Below are positions 17,199 to 25,067 of a stretch of DNA of 64,000 nt, one piece after another (position 1 is the first letter of the stretch; every line of letters begins with the position of its first letter). The position numbers were made by a program, and so were the translations under genes. Origin of the DNA: Bacteroidetes bacterium 43-93 (GTDB lineage: Bacteria; Bacteroidota; Bacteroidia; Chitinophagales; Chitinophagaceae); assembly GCA_001897855.1 (NCBI GenBank), contig MKUO01000023.1, positions 62,001 to 126,000 on the forward strand, written 5' to 3'. Under the pieces are notes generated by a model that was not told where the DNA came from, did no database searches, and saw only the letters and a list, made by a program, of their open reading frames with translations.

Positions 17199-17233
17199 AA
17201 TTCAAAAGTCAACAATCAAAATTCAAAATGCAA
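17199..17233. repeat. Heptad array between nuoB and nuoA
   Basis: AATTCAA, AAGTCAA, CAATCAA, AATTCAA, AATGCAA are five consecutive 7-mers in exact register. Four of the five carry CAA in positions 5-7 preceded by T. They share the general word of the arrays at 11616 and 13380. Confidence 0.7.
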
Positions 17234-17278
17234 TTCACTACCCTGTCTTCCTCCTTCTGCTTTGCATTCGAATCATAC

Positions 17279-17671
17279 CTAATCTTCCCAATCCAAAGCG
17301 CCTTTCTTTACTATATATATGAACCCACACAGGAAAAAGGCTACAAACATTATAACAGCCATAAACCCTTGCTGGCCCAGCTCCTTAAAATTGATTGCAT
17401 AAGGATAAAAGAAGATCACTTCCACATCAAACAACACAAACAATATAGCTACCAGAAAGTACTTGATAGCCATTGGCTGGCGCGCATTACCAACAGACGG
17501 AATACCGCTTTCAAAGTTTATAAGCTTGTCATGCGTTTTGCGTTTAGGCCCCAGTAACTGAGATGCGCCGATGGTTACTACCACGAACCCGATTGCAACC
17601 ATCAGTTGAAGGGCTACAGGTAGATAACTGAATGGCGTTTGCTGATCTGCCGCCAATAATAAAAAGTTCAT
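17279..17671 (-). CDS. nuoA: NADH-quinone oxidoreductase subunit A
   Basis: 130 residues with three transmembrane helices. It is a small core subunit at the arm junction. The conserved loop K-x-x-N-F-E-S-G-I (~50-57) and the second helix with F-L-V-A-I-L-F-V-L-F-D-V-E-V-I-F-F-Y-P-Y are intact. It is the first gene of the operon, 38 nt downstream of a well-formed promoter. Confidence 0.96.
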   Translation of the reverse strand: MNFLLLAADQQTPFSYLPVALQLMVAIGFVVVTIGASQLLGPKRKTHDKLINFESGIPSVGNARQPMAIKYFLVAILFVLFDVEVIFFYPYAINFKELGQQGFMAVIMFVAFFLCGFIYIVKKGALDWED

Positions 17672-17709
17672 ATTGTAACGATCACTCGGATGTTGTAAAA
17701 TAGAGGCAA

Positions 17710-17739
17710 CAAAGTTACGTGTAAGGCTTGAATATGCAA
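17710..17739 (-). promoter_or_regulatory. Promoter of the nuo operon
   Basis: On the minus strand TTG (17737-17739), a 19-nt spacer and TAACTTTG (17710-17717) match the Bacteroidota vegetative promoter (TTG, 17-23 nt, TAnnTTTG). It lies 38 nt upstream of nuoA, which fits a short leader. Confidence 0.8.
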
Positions 17740-17876
17740 GCTAGTTACAGATATTTGAGTTCCTTTTTTAAGTAAGATTAATATATGTTTATGTTAAGTT
17801 ATATTAAATGTTAAATAGACAAGCTTTCGGGTATTAATTTTACAGTTAGCCTCTAAGAAGGCCGCAAATCTCTTAC

Positions 17877-19073
17877 ATGCATAATCTTTTTAAAATAAAG
17901 GTGTTCCGACTTCTGTTATGCATCACCTATCCATTTGCATTAATATTCATTTACCCTTTGGTACTCCTGAAAAAGAAAAATGCCGGGCACTTATTCTTCT
18001 TTTTCGATAGGTATACCATTGGCGGTGCTCAGCGAGTACACTTAGATATATTGGAAAGTGTTAAGGAGAAACCCAAACAGCTGTATTTCACACGCTTATC
18101 CCAAAATCAAGCATTAAAGGATGAGTTCTTTGCGTTACCAAATTGTGATGTCCGGGATATCCACTTCTGGTGCGACAACCTGTTATTCAGGCTATTTACG
18201 GTTCACTATTATTCATTATATATCAACAGGCATAGAAAAGCACATGTCTTTAGTTCCAACAGTACTTTTTTTTATGATATGCTTTTCTTCCTGAAGAAGA
18301 AGGTGATAAAAACGGAGCTGCTGCACAATTTCACGTATGGCAAAAACGGCATGGAGTTTTTCGGACTTGCCAATTACAAATACCTGGATCACAGGATTCT
18401 GGTCGATTTTGCAACATATAATAATATTGTAAATCAGTACCAAGAATACAACGTAGATAAACGTTTTATGCAAAGGGTGCAGGTGATAGAGCCCGGCGTA
18501 TTTGTTTCATCTGCAATCAAAAAAGATTATAGCCTGCCGCTAAAGGTGCTATATGCAGGCAGAGGCACAGCCCAAAAAAGAATTTACCTATTAAATAAGA
18601 TCGCCGAGAGTTGTATTAAAGCAGCAAAGCCTATACAATTTCATTTTGCCGGTAGTATGATGGATGAATTATCGAAATATGTAAAAGAACATTCGGTAAT
18701 TCATGGCGAGATCAGTGAACCGGCAAAAATGAACGAACTATACGATCAATGCCATGTTATATTAATGACTTCTTCATACGAAGGATTCCCTATGCTGATA
18801 AAAGAAGGCATGGCGCATGGTTGCGTGCCTGTAGTTACCGCGTTGGAAGGAAATAAATCGCACCTTTTTCATAGCCAAAATGCGTTGCTGATCGACGATC
18901 CGGCTAACGAAGATCATGTAGTGGCAAAGGGTATAGAGCTTTTAACTGTATTATGCAATAATCCATTCGAATTGGAACGATTGAGCGATGCGGCTCATAA
19001 TTATGCCAAAACGCATTTTGACAGGAATAAGTTTATTAAAACTTATAACAAGTTTTTGGAGGAACCTGCCTGA
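17877..19073 (+). CDS. Glycosyltransferase family 4-type protein
   Basis: 398 residues. A hydrophobic N-terminal segment (~10-31) may anchor it to the membrane. G-G-A-Q-R-V-H-L-D near 48-56 corresponds to the nucleotide-sugar glycine loop of GT-B enzymes. The C-terminal half has V-L-Y-A-G-R-G-T-A-Q-K-R near 223, and S-S-Y-E-G-F-P-M-L-I-K-E-G-M-A-H-G near 300, the E-x7-E motif of GT4. It probably adds a sugar to a lipid-linked surface glycan; donor and acceptor are unknown. It starts a three-gene block with a GT2 enzyme and a flippase. Confidence 0.85.
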   Translation: MHNLFKIKVFRLLLCITYPFALIFIYPLVLLKKKNAGHLFFFFDRYTIGGAQRVHLDILESVKEKPKQLYFTRLSQNQALKDEFFALPNCDVRDIHFWCDNLLFRLFTVHYYSLYINRHRKAHVFSSNSTFFYDMLFFLKKKVIKTELLHNFTYGKNGMEFFGLANYKYLDHRILVDFATYNNIVNQYQEYNVDKRFMQRVQVIEPGVFVSSAIKKDYSLPLKVLYAGRGTAQKRIYLLNKIAESCIKAAKPIQFHFAGSMMDELSKYVKEHSVIHGEISEPAKMNELYDQCHVILMTSSYEGFPMLIKEGMAHGCVPVVTALEGNKSHLFHSQNALLIDDPANEDHVVAKGIELLTVLCNNPFELERLSDAAHNYAKTHFDRNKFIKTYNKFLEEPA

Positions 19074-19153
19074 ACAATTTACCCTGCATAATTTCAATAG
19101 CAGTGTCTATTTTTGGCCCAACAAGTTGTTATAAACTTTGCTGTAAGGCTTAA

Positions 19154-20131
19154 ATGCCCAATAAAATTAAGATGACCAGGCAACCTTTGATTTCGTTGTG
19201 CGTACCAACCTATAATAGGATAAACTATCTGAAAAGGCTTCTGGATAGCATTTCCGCACAGACATTCAAAGATTATGAGATAGTAATTACCGACAATAGT
19301 GATAACGACAGCGTTTCAGACTTTATTAAAGAATACCCTCAATTACCAATAAAGTATCATAAAAATACGCCACCAACTACAATGGCGGTCAACTGGAACA
19401 TCAACATCTCTAAAGCGAACGGTGTATGGCTGAAAATGATGCATGACGATGACTGGTTTGCTACAGACGATGCTTTGGAAAGGTTTGCAGCAGCAACAAA
19501 CACGAATGCGCTTTTTTTATGCTGCTCCTGGCAAATTATAGATGACAAGACAGGCCAGGCTAAAGCAGGGCGTAATAGCATAGGCGGTTTTAAAAAGATA
19601 CTGAAAAACCCGTTTTTGGTCTTTGGCGATAATATTATCGGCCCCCCTAGCGTCACTATGGTGCATCATTCGGTAGACGTAAGATATAATGAGCGAATGA
19701 ACTGGCTGGTAGATCTTGAATATTATATTGCTGTGCTGAGAAAATATCCTGCTTCTTATATCCCCGAAACCTTAATAAATATTGGGTGGCATGAGCAGCA
19801 AGCCACAGCCTTTGAATTCAACAACAAGTCGACGGAAATAAGGGAGGCCCTGATACTCTGGAATGAATACGGCCCATCGATGATTCCGGGAATTATGAAC
19901 TATGACGCATGGTGGAGGCTAATGCGCAAGCTTAGAATAAAGGACAGTACAGAATTAAACCAATATACGGCGGGTTATCCCGTACCCTTCTTTTTAGATA
20001 ATATCCTATCACTGCAAAATAAATTACCGGTAAGCCTGCTGAAAAAAGGAGCATTTTCAAAACTGTTCATGTCTTACTCCTATTTTTTCCATTTTAGAAG
20101 GAAAGTGAAAACGGTAGCCGCTAATAAATAG
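19154..20131 (+). CDS. Glycosyltransferase family 2 protein
   Basis: 325 residues, GT-A fold. The N-terminus shows L-I-S-L-C-V-P-T-Y-N-R-I-N-Y-L, then Y-E-I-V-I-T-D-N-S-D-N-D-S and the metal-binding acidic run M-M-H-D-D-D-W-F near 95-102. An in-frame ATG at 19172 gives a start closer to the usual family N-terminus and is a valid alternative. The C-terminal ~100 residues are less conserved. It probably acts with the neighbouring GT4 enzyme on the same surface polysaccharide. Confidence 0.88.
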   Translation: MPNKIKMTRQPLISLCVPTYNRINYLKRLLDSISAQTFKDYEIVITDNSDNDSVSDFIKEYPQLPIKYHKNTPPTTMAVNWNINISKANGVWLKMMHDDDWFATDDALERFAAATNTNALFLCCSWQIIDDKTGQAKAGRNSIGGFKKILKNPFLVFGDNIIGPPSVTMVHHSVDVRYNERMNWLVDLEYYIAVLRKYPASYIPETLINIGWHEQQATAFEFNNKSTEIREALILWNEYGPSMIPGIMNYDAWWRLMRKLRIKDSTELNQYTAGYPVPFFLDNILSLQNKLPVSLLKKGAFSKLFMSYSYFFHFRRKVKTVAANK

Positions 20132-20191
20132 CTGTGCGGCAAGTGATAAAATATTAGCAATTCATAGGCATAGAGTATTGAGCGTGAACAT

Positions 20192-20199
20192 TACTTTTG
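20192..20199 (+). promoter_or_regulatory. Putative -7 element close to the flippase start
   Basis: TACTTTTG matches TAnnTTTG and ends 5 nt before the ATG at 20205. If it is used, the transcript would have almost no leader. No -33 element is evident. Confidence 0.35.
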
Positions 20200-20204
20200 C
20201 GCCT

Positions 20205-21692
20205 ATGGGAATTGTTTTCCGCCAGTCTGTAAAAACTACGATCGTCACTTTTACCGGTGCTGCATTAGGAGCAATTACCAATTATATATATGTTTTTGTT
20301 TTTCTCAGGCAGCAATTAGGTTTTTATTCTAATACGATCACCATCGGTGCCACCTTGCAACTCCTCATCATGATGGGTACGGGTTCCGTACTTGCCACTT
20401 ATATACAGAAGTTCTCAGAAAAGGATGAAAGAAGGAAGGTATTGCTATCTCTGTCATTAATAGTAGTAGCAGCTTCCATTCTGTTTTATTCAACTATATT
20501 TTTTGTCTTCAGACAACAGTTTGTGGCACTGTATCATGAACAGGACAGGCAGCTCTTCAATAAATATTACTATGCGTTGCCGCTCCTCATGAGCTTATGG
20601 GGTATCATGTCCCTGTTCGATCATTATTTGATATCTCATGTAAAGATCGCTTTCTCTGCCTTTGTAAAAGAGGTAGTCATAAGAGTGTGCAACCTTATTA
20701 TTATTGCGCTGTATTATTACAGGTATATTGATTTTAATATTTTCATCCTGGCATCCGTATCTATTTATGCGCTGGGTGCCATTATTCTCTTTATAGCAGC
20801 TTCTAAAACACCTGGCTTTGGATTTTCATCCGATTTCAAGGCATTCACAAAACCCGAATACCGCGGAATCATTCACTTTGCATGGTATCACCTGCTTTTT
20901 GGCTTATCCCAAAACTTATTTGGGATGCTGGATTCATTTATGCTGGGTGTACTTGACAAAAGAGGATTTGAAAGCATTGCCGTATATCGCAATGCCGTAT
21001 TTGTAGTAGCACTTATGGTTATCCCTTACAGGGCAATGACCTACTCCAGCTATACAGCACTGAATAAAGCCTATATCGCCAACGACAATGCTTTACTGCA
21101 AAGCCTTTTCAAGCGATCGGCGCTGAATATATTTATTGTTACAATGGCATTGTTTGCCGTGATCCTGTGCAATCTGGATAATCTTGTTGCTATACTACCT
21201 CCCCAATATGCTGCAATAAAACCGGTAATTATGATCATGATGCTGGGCAGAATTATTGATATGGCTACCGGTTTGAACAATGAAGTGATCTCCATATCCA
21301 GGTATTATAAATTCAACTTCCGATCGGCAGGGTTATTAACAGCTACTGTATTTGGATTTAATGTGTTGCTGATACCTAAATATGGTATATATGGCGCTGC
21401 ATGGGGCACTACTCTCGCGTTTACGGCAATTAATATATTCAAGTTGCTCTTTTTATGGTTTAAGATGAGGCTGCAGCCCTTTACAAGGGGCAGCTGGCTT
21501 TCTTTGATTGCTGTTGCTTTGGCCATCGCTGCGGGCTATCTGTTACCTGTAATCGGCGGCCCTATACCCGATGCTATTGTACGCAGCATTCTTATACTGG
21601 CAGTTTATGCCGCTATGCTTTTATGGCTAAAACCGTCTGAAGACCTCCGAAACTATCTTATATCCATAAAAACAAATAAGAGGCTATTCTAG
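20205..21692 (+). CDS. Polysaccharide flippase (Wzx / MVF-type) family protein
   Basis: 495 residues from the ATG at 20205. The frame is open from a TTG at 20178, but the ATG gives the typical short cytoplasmic N-terminus before helix 1. About 12-14 hydrophobic helices span the whole protein, with the arrangement of lipid-linked oligosaccharide flippases (F-R-Q-S-V-K-T-T-I at the start, I-Y-G-A-A-W-G-T-T near 400). It should move a lipid-linked sugar unit across the inner membrane. The two upstream glycosyltransferases would supply that unit. No polymerase or ligase gene is present, so the cluster is partial or the product is a short glycan. Confidence 0.85.
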   Translation: MGIVFRQSVKTTIVTFTGAALGAITNYIYVFVFLRQQLGFYSNTITIGATLQLLIMMGTGSVLATYIQKFSEKDERRKVLLSLSLIVVAASILFYSTIFFVFRQQFVALYHEQDRQLFNKYYYALPLLMSLWGIMSLFDHYLISHVKIAFSAFVKEVVIRVCNLIIIALYYYRYIDFNIFILASVSIYALGAIILFIAASKTPGFGFSSDFKAFTKPEYRGIIHFAWYHLLFGLSQNLFGMLDSFMLGVLDKRGFESIAVYRNAVFVVALMVIPYRAMTYSSYTALNKAYIANDNALLQSLFKRSALNIFIVTMALFAVILCNLDNLVAILPPQYAAIKPVIMIMMLGRIIDMATGLNNEVISISRYYKFNFRSAGLLTATVFGFNVLLIPKYGIYGAAWGTTLAFTAINIFKLLFLWFKMRLQPFTRGSWLSLIAVALAIAAGYLLPVIGGPIPDAIVRSILILAVYAAMLLWLKPSEDLRNYLISIKTNKRLF

Positions 21693-21754
21693 AAGGTATT
21701 TTTGATGATAATTCACTTTTTTATATTCTTAGGGTAAAATAAATTGAAATACGT

Positions 21755-21762
21755 TATTTTTG
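21755..21762 (+). promoter_or_regulatory. Putative -7 element with following C-run (DUF5606 gene)
   Basis: TATTTTTG is followed directly by CCCCC, 19 nt before the start codon. The same TAnnTTTG-CCCCC arrangement occurs at 36899 and, on the minus strand, at 60350. Confidence 0.5.
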
Positions 21763-21781
21763 CCCCCTTTCAAATAGTACT

Positions 21782-22402
21782 ATGGTATACAGAGAAATAG
21801 TAGCGGTAACCGGTTTAAGCGGTCTTTTTCAATTATTAGCCACCAAAAGCGATGGTGCTATTGTTCGCAACCTGGCAGACAAATCAACTAAATTCATATC
21901 TGCCCGCCTGCACAATGTAACTCCTTTAGAAAGCATTGAGGTATATACAACCGGCGATAATGTACGCCTTCACAATGTTTTTCAAAAAATGAAAGACAGC
22001 GAGGGTACCACTCCTTTGGTAGATGCAAAAGCAGATAATAATGCTGTAAAGAGTTATTTCAAAAGCATTTTCCCTGAATTTGACGACGAACGTGTGTATG
22101 TGAGCGATATGAAGAAAATGGTGAAATGGTTTGAAATACTGAAGGCTAATGATATGCTGAACTTCGAATCTATGGAAGAAGCTACAGCTGAAGCAGAAGC
22201 CTCTGCTGCGGAAACTGCAACTGAAGTAGCTGAGGAAAAACCTGCTAAAAAATCAAAAGCTGCTAAAGCTGAAGCTACCGAAGAAGGTGCTGAAGAAAAA
22301 CCAGCAAAGAAAGCCCGCGCCAAGAAAGCTGCAGAACCGGTAGCGGAAGGCGAAGAAAAGCCTGCAAAGAAAACAGCTAAGAAAAAGAAAACCGAAGAAT
22401 AG
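21782..22402 (+). CDS. DUF5606-family protein with lysine/alanine/glutamate-rich tail
   Basis: 206 residues. The first ~125 match a Bacteroidota-specific family (DUF5606 with its following helical part): Y-R-E-I-V-A-V-T-G-L-S-G-L-F-Q at the start, then S-A-R-L-H-N-V-T-P-L-E-S-I-E-V-Y. From about residue 135 to the end the protein is nearly only A, E, K, P and T. E-E-K-P-A-K-K occurs three times, much like histone H1 or the tails of some HU proteins. The tail suggests nucleic-acid or nucleoid contact, but that is inference. The function is not known. It is followed by a strong terminator. Confidence 0.82.
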   Translation: MVYREIVAVTGLSGLFQLLATKSDGAIVRNLADKSTKFISARLHNVTPLESIEVYTTGDNVRLHNVFQKMKDSEGTTPLVDAKADNNAVKSYFKSIFPEFDDERVYVSDMKKMVKWFEILKANDMLNFESMEEATAEAEASAAETATEVAEEKPAKKSKAAKAEATEEGAEEKPAKKARAKKAAEPVAEGEEKPAKKTAKKKKTEE

Positions 22403-22424
22403 TTCTTCCAGATAATAGAAATCT

Positions 22425-22453
22425 AAAAGAGCAGGAAATCCTGCTCTTTTTAT
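22425..22453. terminator. Bidirectional terminator after the DUF5606 gene
   Basis: A 12-bp perfect stem (22425-22436 with 22439-22450) has a 2-base loop and ends in a T-run. It overlaps the last codons of the convergent methyltransferase relic. Confidence 0.88.
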
Positions 22454-22854
22454 TTATACGGATATTTTAATACAAAGCTTTGCTTTTCTTTTATATCCTT
22501 ATTAAAGAAAAAAAGCCCTGTACTGTACAGATCTATATCTATCACTACCTTATTATTTGTTTTTAACGCATCCCAGTTCATTGTGGCCTGCGATGTATTA
22601 TGAATATTCTTTATAATAAACACCGTGCGTTCACCTGCAATAGATATCGCAGATTCTATTTCATCAAAACTATTAATATCGAACTCACTTACTGTCCAGC
22701 CGGAAAAATATGAGGTTGTCCCCGCCACTACATCCCCTTTCATTTTCATGAGCCCCTGTTCGATAAAGGCATACACGAAAGGAGAGTGGATGCCGTGCCT
22801 TGTTTTTGCCTTCAGCCGGTAACGAATGTATTGCAGGAGAGCGTGCAGCGACAT
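22450..22854 (-). pseudogene. Internally shortened class I methyltransferase relic
   Basis: 134 residues, intact frame. The N-terminus (R-Y-R-L-K-A-K-x-R-H-G-I-H-S-P-F-V-Y) and C-terminus (I-D-L-Y-S-T-G-L-F-F-F-N-K-D, K-E-K-Q-S-F) match the two ends of a Bacteroidota SAM-dependent methyltransferase family, whose members I recall as about 250 residues. The central Rossmann core with the SAM-binding glycine motifs is absent. The residual D-D-I-H-W-S element reads K-N-I-H-N-T here. It therefore cannot bind SAM in the family's way; it is either a decaying gene or a repurposed stub. The ATG directly follows the folA stop codon with no gap. Confidence 0.65.
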
Positions 22855-23361
22855 TTATATCTCTTTGATACGCTCCCATTCCTGGAAAGTATAAGCATAG
22901 GCGTGCTTCTCATCCGCCTGGTGCGGTTCTTCCCATACGAGCTTCCAATGTGCGTGGTCTACGTGCGGAAAGAATGCTTCTGCACCTGTTACTTTGGTAT
23001 GCACAACCGTAATATACATCCTGTCAAGAACATTCATCGTTTCAGCAAATATTTTCCCTCCGCCAATTATAAAGCCTTCTTCGTCGTGCGATTCCCTGAG
23101 TCTTTCTACCGCGGCGTTTAGGTCGTCATATAAAAGTACACCTTCAGGCAAGCTCAGATCTTTTTGTGTAGATACCACGATATTCAATCTGCCGGGTAAC
23201 GGCTTACCCAAAGATTCATAGGTTTTCCTGCCCATAAGAACGGGCTTACCTAAGGTTTTGCGTTTAAAAAATTTTAAGTCTTCGGGTAAATACCACGGCA
23301 ATTGGTTATCCCTTCCTATGGCATTTTGCTCGTCTACTGCTACTATAGCTGTAAGGATCAT
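22855..23361 (-). CDS. folA: Dihydrofolate reductase
   Basis: 168 residues. It reduces dihydrofolate with NADPH, regenerating the folate used by the neighbouring thymidylate synthase. Marks are A-I-G-R-D-N-Q-L-P-W (substrate loop), L-P-E-D-L-K-F-F-K with the catalytic acid (E26 or D27), V-L-M-G-R-K-T-Y-E-S (NADPH contact), and F-I-I-G-G-G-K-I-F near 97. The gene is 6 nt downstream of thyA, forming the common thyA-folA pair. Confidence 0.96.
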   Translation of the reverse strand: MILTAIVAVDEQNAIGRDNQLPWYLPEDLKFFKRKTLGKPVLMGRKTYESLGKPLPGRLNIVVSTQKDLSLPEGVLLYDDLNAAVERLRESHDEEGFIIGGGKIFAETMNVLDRMYITVVHTKVTGAEAFFPHVDHAHWKLVWEEPHQADEKHAYAYTFQEWERIKEI

Positions 23362-23367
23362 AAGCTG

Positions 23368-24162
23368 TTATACTGCTACCGGCGCTTTAATATGTGGGTG
23401 CGACTGGTAATTTTTAAGTGTAAAGTCTTCAAATTTAAAATCAAACAGATCTATAACATCGGGGTTCAATTCCATTGTTGGCAGCGGATATGGCTCCCTT
23501 GTAAGCTGAAGTTTTGCTTGTTCTATATGGTTATTATACAAATGCACGTCGCCGAACGTATGGATAAATTCGCCTGGCTGCAGCCCGCATACCTGCGCCA
23601 TCATCATGGTCAGCAACGCGTAGGAGGCTATATTAAAAGGTACCCCCAAAAATACATCTGCGCTACGCTGGTATAGCTGGCAACTTAATTTGCCATCTGC
23701 TACATAAAACTGAAAAAGAGCATGGCATGGAGTGAGCGCCATTTTGCTTAGATCACCAACATTCCAGGCATTTACTATCATTCTCCTGCTATCAGGGTTA
23801 TTCTTTATCTGATTCAGTACATCTTTTATCTGATCATGGGTTTGTCCGTCAGCACCGGTCCAGCTGCGCCATTGATGCCCGTAAACCGGGCCCAGGTCGC
23901 CATGTGTGTCCGCCCATTCGTCCCAAATGCTTACACCATTGTCCTTCAGATATTTTATGTTAGTATCCCCTTTAAGAAACCATAGCAGTTCATAAATGAT
24001 AGATTTCAGATGTAGCTTCTTTGTAGTAACCATCGGAAAGCCTTTTTGCAGGTCGAAACGCATCTGGTAACCAAAACAACTGATGGTACCTGTTCCTGTG
24101 CGGTCACTCTTACTAAGACCCGTATCCAGGATATGCTGCAATAATTTTAAATAGGCTTCCAT
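23368..24162 (-). CDS. thyA: Thymidylate synthase (ThyA type)
   Basis: 264 residues, the same length as the E. coli enzyme. It converts dUMP to dTMP using methylene-tetrahydrofolate. The nucleophile is C146 in [10 protein letters not shown]. Phosphate-binding R-S and the folate site [14 protein letters not shown] follow. The folate product is recycled by folA just downstream. A TAnnTTTG element lies only 7 nt ahead of the start codon. Confidence 0.98.
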   Translation of the reverse strand: MEAYLKLLQHILDTGLSKSDRTGTGTISCFGYQMRFDLQKGFPMVTTKKLHLKSIIYELLWFLKGDTNIKYLKDNGVSIWDEWADTHGDLGPVYGHQWRSWTGADGQTHDQIKDVLNQIKNNPDSRRMIVNAWNVGDLSKMALTPCHALFQFYVADGKLSCQLYQRSADVFLGVPFNIASYALLTMMMAQVCGLQPGEFIHTFGDVHLYNNHIEQAKLQLTREPYPLPTMELNPDVIDLFDFKFEDFTLKNYQSHPHIKAPVAV

Positions 24163-24169
24163 ACTTCAG

Positions 24170-24177
24170 CAAAATTA
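24170..24177 (-). promoter_or_regulatory. Putative -7 element close to the thyA start
   Basis: TAATTTTG on the minus strand ends 7 nt before the thyA ATG. No -33 match is seen. A 24203-24228 hairpin (CCTGATAT with ATATCAGG) lies further upstream; its role is unknown. Confidence 0.35.
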
Positions 24178-24305
24178 GGATAAACAGGGCTGACTTTTAA
24201 CCCCTGATATAACCATGGGGATATCAGGTTAATATATAGGAAGAGATAGTAACAGTAGACCATCCTTCAAAATTTAATACTTTTATCGCTCATCCTTTTA
24301 ACAGC

Positions 24306-25067
24306 ATGAGTCTTATCCTGCTTTGTTTTTTCGCATTTCTCGCCGGCATTATTGATGCTATGGTGGGTGGGGGCGGGCTGGTACAGTTACCAGCTTTCTT
24401 CGTATTGATGCCGCAACTGAGCCTTGTACAGACTTTGGCATCCAATAAAACAGCCTCATTTCTCGGCACATCGGTATCGGCATACAGGTATATAAAAAGG
24501 GTGCCTATTAACTGGCGACATCTAACCCCTGCCATCATTACCGCCTTTGTAGGGTCTTTTTGCGGCGCACTGCTGGTTAGCTTTATCCATAAGGAACAGT
24601 TTATGCCTTTTATCTTAACTGCGCTTATCCTGGTATTGATCTATACAGTCTTTAAAAAAGAGTTGGGGTTGCATCATGTAGATAAGTCTTTAAGCAATAC
24701 CCGGTATTATGCATACGCTATTGGCACTGGAGTTATTATTGGCTTTTACGATGGATTGATAGGTCCGGGTACGGGAAGCTTCTTGATATTCGCTTTTGTG
24801 GTGTTGTTTGGCTATAACTTTTTGAATGCATCCGCTAATGCAAAGGTGATCAACTGTGTCACCAATATTTCGGCGCTTAGTTTCTTTATCGCCAGCGGAA
24901 ATGTACAGTGGCATCTTGCCATACCGGTGGGCATTGCCAATATGGCCGGCAGCTATACAGGCTCCCATTTCGCATTAAAAAAAGGCAGCGGGTTTATCCG
25001 GTTATTCTTTATACTGATTGTTCTGGCGTTGATCGTAAAACTCGCTTACGATTACTTCCTTTCATAA
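24306..25067 (+). CDS. TSUP-family (TauE/SafE) sulfite/anion exporter-like permease
   Basis: 253 residues with about eight helices in two homologous halves. The N-terminal half holds F-L-A-G-I-I-D-A-M-V-G-G-G-G-L-V-Q-L-P-A and T-L-A-S-N-K-T-A-S-F-L-G-T. The second half repeats the idea with G-F-Y-D-G-L-I-G-P-G-T-G-S-F-L and N-A-S-A-N-A-K-V-I-N. These are the two conserved TSUP repeats. The substrate (sulfite, sulfonate or other organic anion) cannot be told. Its 3-prime end overlaps the convergent GT39-like gene by 16 nt. Confidence 0.9.
   Translation: MSLILLCFFAFLAGIIDAMVGGGGLVQLPAFFVLMPQLSLVQTLASNKTASFLGTSVSAYRYIKRVPINWRHLTPAIITAFVGSFCGALLVSFIHKEQFMPFILTALILVLIYTVFKKELGLHHVDKSLSNTRYYAYAIGTGVIIGFYDGLIGPGTGSFLIFAFVVLFGYNFLNASANAKVINCVTNISALSFFIASGNVQWHLAIPVGIANMAGSYTGSHFALKKGSGFIRLFFILIVLALIVKLAYDYFLS

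Noticed and set aside
17228-17557. Rightward ORF of 109 codons opposite nuoA
   Set aside because: It lies antisense to nuoA and starts in a repeat array; no coding signature is seen. The same applies to the many other antisense frames inside nuo, mutL and the TonB receptor gene.
17877-21692. Complete O-antigen or capsule cluster
   Set aside because: Only two glycosyltransferases and a flippase are present; no polymerase, ligase, chain-length regulator or sugar-nucleotide genes adjoin.
24203-24228. Hairpin CCTGATAT/ATATCAGG as a terminator between thyA and the TSUP gene
   Set aside because: The genes diverge here and no T-run follows; it could at most be an operator or chance dyad.
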